Below are positions 61,084 through 64,000 of a DNA stretch of 64,000 nt, piece by piece. The position numbers were made by a program, and so were the translations under genes. Origin of the DNA: Treponema sp. C6A8 (GTDB lineage: Bacteria; Spirochaetota; Spirochaetia; Treponematales; Treponemataceae); contig NZ_JHVB01000002.1 in the NCBI RefSeq assembly GCF_000619925.1, positions 62,001-126,000 on the forward strand, given 5' to 3'. Each line of letters begins with the position of its first letter. The stretch's first letter is position 1. The notes under the pieces are model-generated. The model was not told where the DNA came from, ran no database searches, and saw only the letters and a list, made by a program, of their open reading frames with translations.

Positions 61084-64000
61084 TTATTCTTCCGAGATTG
61101 TTACACGAAAGCTTCTTGAAGTCTGCTCCCTTGATAACAGATCCCAACTGAATGAAATTGCTGAATCTCCAGCATCAGATTCGGAATTTGTATCTGTAAA
61201 GACAGAATTCAAATAGCCAAGATTTGGGCCTGTACCCGTATAGCTTCCGTACCAGAATCTTGAAACATCATCTACGCCAAGAGCATTCTTAAGGAATACA
61301 TTGAAGCAATATCCACTGCCAGCCATAGTAAATCCGTTATTTGAAGGATTAATCTTTACCTTGTCCGCATCAGGCTTTGTAGCATTAGTTTCCGGAGCAA
61401 CAAGGGTATCCATAATTACACCAAGCTTATCTGCACCACTGACGTCAGCCTTAAGCAAAAGGTAAGGAGTATCGCCGTCATAGCAGACTTCAGCAGTTAC
61501 AGAAAGTGATATTCCAAGGTCATCTGCAGATTTTTCTGCAGCAGTTTTTTCAGATACATCCAGCAAATAGAATTTTTCTGCCTTTGTTGTGTTTCCTGAG
61601 CTTTCTTCAAGCTTTGCAAGATAAAGACTGTTTCCCTGCTGAACCAAGTAATGAAGTCCGCTGAAATTGTATGAAGTTGCTCCCCAGTTTTTACCGCCGT
61701 CAAGGCTTCCCACAATATCAACTCCGCCGGTTTTACTACCTTTATCTGTAGCAGTATAAATCCAGTTTGTATTTACTTCATTTATCATAGAAGCAAATCT
61801 GAAGGCAAGCTGCTTTGCATTAGTAACTGAAGAAGGACGAACATAGCTGCGTGTATCGCTGCGAGTCCAGCTTGTATAGTCTGTAACCTTAGTAAAATCA
61901 GAAATCTCAATCAGATATTCTTTTGTTTCAACCACACTAGAAAGTTCTGCTGTCGCAGAATAAATTACCTTTATTGTTTTTCCAGAATACTGACTGTAAA
62001 CAGAATAAGGAATTGTGATATTTTTGTTCGAATCAACATTTACATCTTTATCTCCAGTAATATCTGCTGATTCAACATAAACCTTAGGATAATCAGAATT
62101 CCAGCTTGCCTTTTCTGACTTAGAAACATCAATCTGAATATCACCATTACTGTTTATGTTTGTCGCTGCTGTTTTTGAAGTAGAAAGCTGTAAACTATCA
62201 CTATTATTTTTTTCCTTATTGTAATACTGTTTTCCTACAGCAGTAATTCCTGTTGTAGTTTCAAGATCAACTGTAATAATGGTGTCGTAATAGCGAATAT
62301 AATTTGTATTTGTCTTGTTTGTAACCTTTACACGTACAATAATATAGTTATAATCAGTTTCAACATCAAAAGTGCCGTTTTTTGTTTTAGTACCATCAGT
62401 TGAAGTAACTTCTTTCAATTCTATTTCGACTGGGCTTGCTTCTGTCACATCTTTTTTATCGTTTCTATAAACAAAGGCTTGTACAATCTCGTTGTCATTA
62501 ATAGGAAGAGCTTCAATTGTGTATTCACCAGTTCCGTCTGTTAATTCGAATTTGTTTACATATTCCTTACCCTCAGAAACTCCGGTCTTTTCTGTTCCAA
62601 CATCATCCCACTTAAAGCCAGTAATTGCTTTATTAGGTCCTCTAACGTTATAAGTCTGCAAACGGGTTTCTGTATCGCCTGCGCGAACAAAGGTAACCTT
62701 ATAATTTTTGGAATAAGGTTCTCCCACAGCACTAGTAACTTTATAAATGACCTGCGAAGTTCCAACTGGAATATTCTTTACTTCACTAGTCCAGCTTGTA
62801 TATGGCAGTTCAGAAGGTTTTGTGATTACAATACCGTTAATATCATAAGGTTCTAGAATAACATCTGCCTCAATACTTTCATTTTCTCCAGCCATCTTGT
62901 TATAAGAAACAACAGAAATAGTCTCATTCTTCTGGCTTGTATTCATCGTAAGAAGAACTTTATCAGTTTGTGCATTAAGATAGTAAATAACATCATCAAA
63001 ATCACTTACATAAACTCCGTATGAAGAACCTTTGTCAATTGCAGGTTTAGCAGTAAGTGTATGACAATCCAAATCTGGCTTATTAAAGGTGATTTTGCTT
63101 GATTCTTTTTCACCTACAAGAATCGTAATTTCTGTTTTTCCCATCGGCAAATCTTTAGTAGTTCTGCCATTGGCAACATCATTTGCATTTTCAGTCTGAA
63201 TTTCACCAAGGATGATTTCATAATACTTCTTGCCATTTATTTCTTTATAAGTATGTGCCAATGTAGTTTCTTTCGTAGGATTCATAGAGAAACTTTCATT
63301 TGCGGTTGAATTAGTACTGCTTGCGCGGATATTCTGCACCTTATACGAAATCTTTTTGCAGGCAGAAGCATCATCATCAGCCATTCGGAAATAGATTTTT
63401 GCAACGTCTGTGTCTGTTGTTACAGTTTTTGGAACATTTTCTACAATGTGACGAACACCGGCATCATCATCTGTATCCAAGTAAGAATAATAACCATTTT
63501 GCTTATTATTTTCATTTATCGTCTCAATAATCAACTCTTTCACTGCTGTGTTAGAGTCACCAGGCTTAGAAATCACGATTTTATGATAACTCACATCGCT
63601 GCGAGTGCTAACATCTTCTGCGCGTACATTTTTGCTTGTATCAAAATCATCAGAATGATAATAAGGACGGCTAACTGTTTTAAGCCAGAGTGTAGTTAAA
63701 GCACTCGAATCTTTATTGCTCAAATCAAAAATTATACGGTTTGTATTATCAGCTCTTAAGTAACCAGTTCCCCATTTTGTACTATCTTCTTCAGGACAAG
63801 TATCTCCAACATAATAATAAATATGAGTATGACTGTCGTATGGTTTTACGCTGAATTCCATTTTCGTAACATCACAGGCATTGTCTGCACGCACATACAG
63901 TGAATAATTATTTGGCTTATTTTTTTCACCACCATTTGTCAGAGCTACCTTAGCAGGAAACATTGCAGTAACACCAGCCTTGTAATTTGCCTTTGCCCCA
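61084..64000 (-). CDS. Large surface or secreted repeat protein, 5' end beyond the window
   Basis: The frame is open to the window edge (GAKANYKAGVTA before the first internal Met), giving at least 971 residues without a visible start. The sequence is rich in Thr, Ser, Asn, Asp and Lys with few cysteines, and built of beta-type segments (KYYEIILGEIQTENAND, NVPKTVTTDTDVAKIYFRM, SYGVYVSDFDDVIYYLN). It looks like a chain of Ig- or cadherin-like modules of an extracellular protein. No family can be named. The C-terminus has no membrane anchor or sorting motif, so any anchor is at the missing N-terminus. Confidence 0.75.
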   Translation of the reverse strand, partial: GAKANYKAGVTAMFPAKVALTNGGEKNKPNNYSLYVRADNACDVTKMEFSVKPYDSHTHIYYYVGDTCPEEDSTKWGTGYLRADNTNRIIFDLSNKDSSALTTLWLKTVSRPYYHSDDFDTSKNVRAEDVSTRSDVSYHKIVISKPGDSNTAVKELIIETINENNKQNGYYSYLDTDDDAGVRHIVENVPKTVTTDTDVAKIYFRMADDDASACKKISYKVQNIRASSTNSTANESFSMNPTKETTLAHTYKEINGKKYYEIILGEIQTENANDVANGRTTKDLPMGKTEITILVGEKESSKITFNKPDLDCHTLTAKPAIDKGSSYGVYVSDFDDVIYYLNAQTDKVLLTMNTSQKNETISVVSYNKMAGENESIEADVILEPYDINGIVITKPSELPYTSWTSEVKNIPVGTSQVIYKVTSAVGEPYSKNYKVTFVRAGDTETRLQTYNVRGPNKAITGFKWDDVGTEKTGVSEGKEYVNKFELTDGTGEYTIEALPINDNEIVQAFVYRNDKKDVTEASPVEIELKEVTSTDGTKTKNGTFDVETDYNYIIVRVKVTNKTNTNYIRYYDTIITVDLETTTGITAVGKQYYNKEKNNSDSLQLSTSKTAATNINSNGDIQIDVSKSEKASWNSDYPKVYVESADITGDKDVNVDSNKNITIPYSVYSQYSGKTIKVIYSATAELSSVVETKEYLIEISDFTKVTDYTSWTRSDTRSYVRPSSVTNAKQLAFRFASMINEVNTNWIYTATDKGSKTGGVDIVGSLDGGKNWGATSYNFSGLHYLVQQGNSLYLAKLEESSGNTTKAEKFYLLDVSEKTAAEKSADDLGISLSVTAEVCYDGDTPYLLLKADVSGADKLGVIMDTLVAPETNATKPDADKVKINPSNNGFTMAGSGYCFNVFLKNALGVDDVSRFWYGSYTGTGPNLGYLNSVFTDTNSESDAGDSAISFSWDLLSREQTSRSFRVTISEE

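Noticed and set aside
61936..61960. Possible extra family A loop (GCTGTCGCAG) near 61945
   Set aside because: It lies inside a coding frame without the flanking stems, so it is a chance match.

Overview
The window looks like the chromosome of a saccharolytic, host-associated Treponema (Spirochaetota). Supporting signs are the adjacent TIGR03546/TIGR03545-type gene pair, a DUF2259-type secreted protein, spirochaete-style lipoprotein signal peptides, BspA-type repeat surface proteins, several Rpn-family genes and a moderate-to-low GC content. This is inferred from protein families only; no rRNA or tRNA gene is visible.

Layout. Positions 1-3.8 kb are an accessory patch: the 5' end of an outer-membrane protein gene, three Rpn (PD-(D/E)XK) loci, of which one is intact and two are degraded, several palindromic repeats, and a very small unlisted gene pair that reads as a type I toxin-antitoxin locus. 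From 3.9 to 27.5 kb the genes are mostly housekeeping: an envelope pair, an HD-type alarmone hydrolase beside valS, a large conserved protein, ssb, a U32 peptidase, secreted proteins, a CTP-dependent lipid kinase-like protein, a 1545-residue acidic/TPR membrane protein, a CBM48 protein, ffh, gpsA and ndk. From 27.8 to 36.7 kb come two large surface lipoproteins, ilvD and a cytoplasmic-looking leucine-rich-repeat protein. From 36.8 to 43.9 kb lies a cellobiose regulon: LacI regulator, binding protein, two permeases and GH94 cellobiose phosphorylase, with two matching operators. From 43.9 to 52.5 kb are an omptin-like protease, an RluA-type pseudouridine synthase, type III glutamine synthetase, two transporters, phosphofructokinase and argD. 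From 52.6 to 64 kb are pbpC, a thioester alpha-2-macroglobulin lipoprotein and a large surface protein cut by the window end.

Three themes stand out. First, the 2.3-2.7 kb toxin locus: a 32-codon holin-like peptide with a strong but sequestered Shine-Dalgarno site, facing a short antisense RNA with its own promoter and terminator; both RNAs start with the same sequence. Next to it the intact Rpn gene carries an internal Shine-Dalgarno site and start codon in front of its C-terminal domain, matching the genes-within-genes Rpn toxin-antitoxin design. Second, intergenic gaps hold at least six kinds of palindromic repeat. In two families the loops are conserved while the stems differ between copies with compensating changes, as expected for selected RNA or cruciform structure. 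Third, about ten genes have a good sigma-70 promoter whose -10 box ends only 6-9 bases before the start codon with no Shine-Dalgarno site, so leaderless transcripts appear common here.
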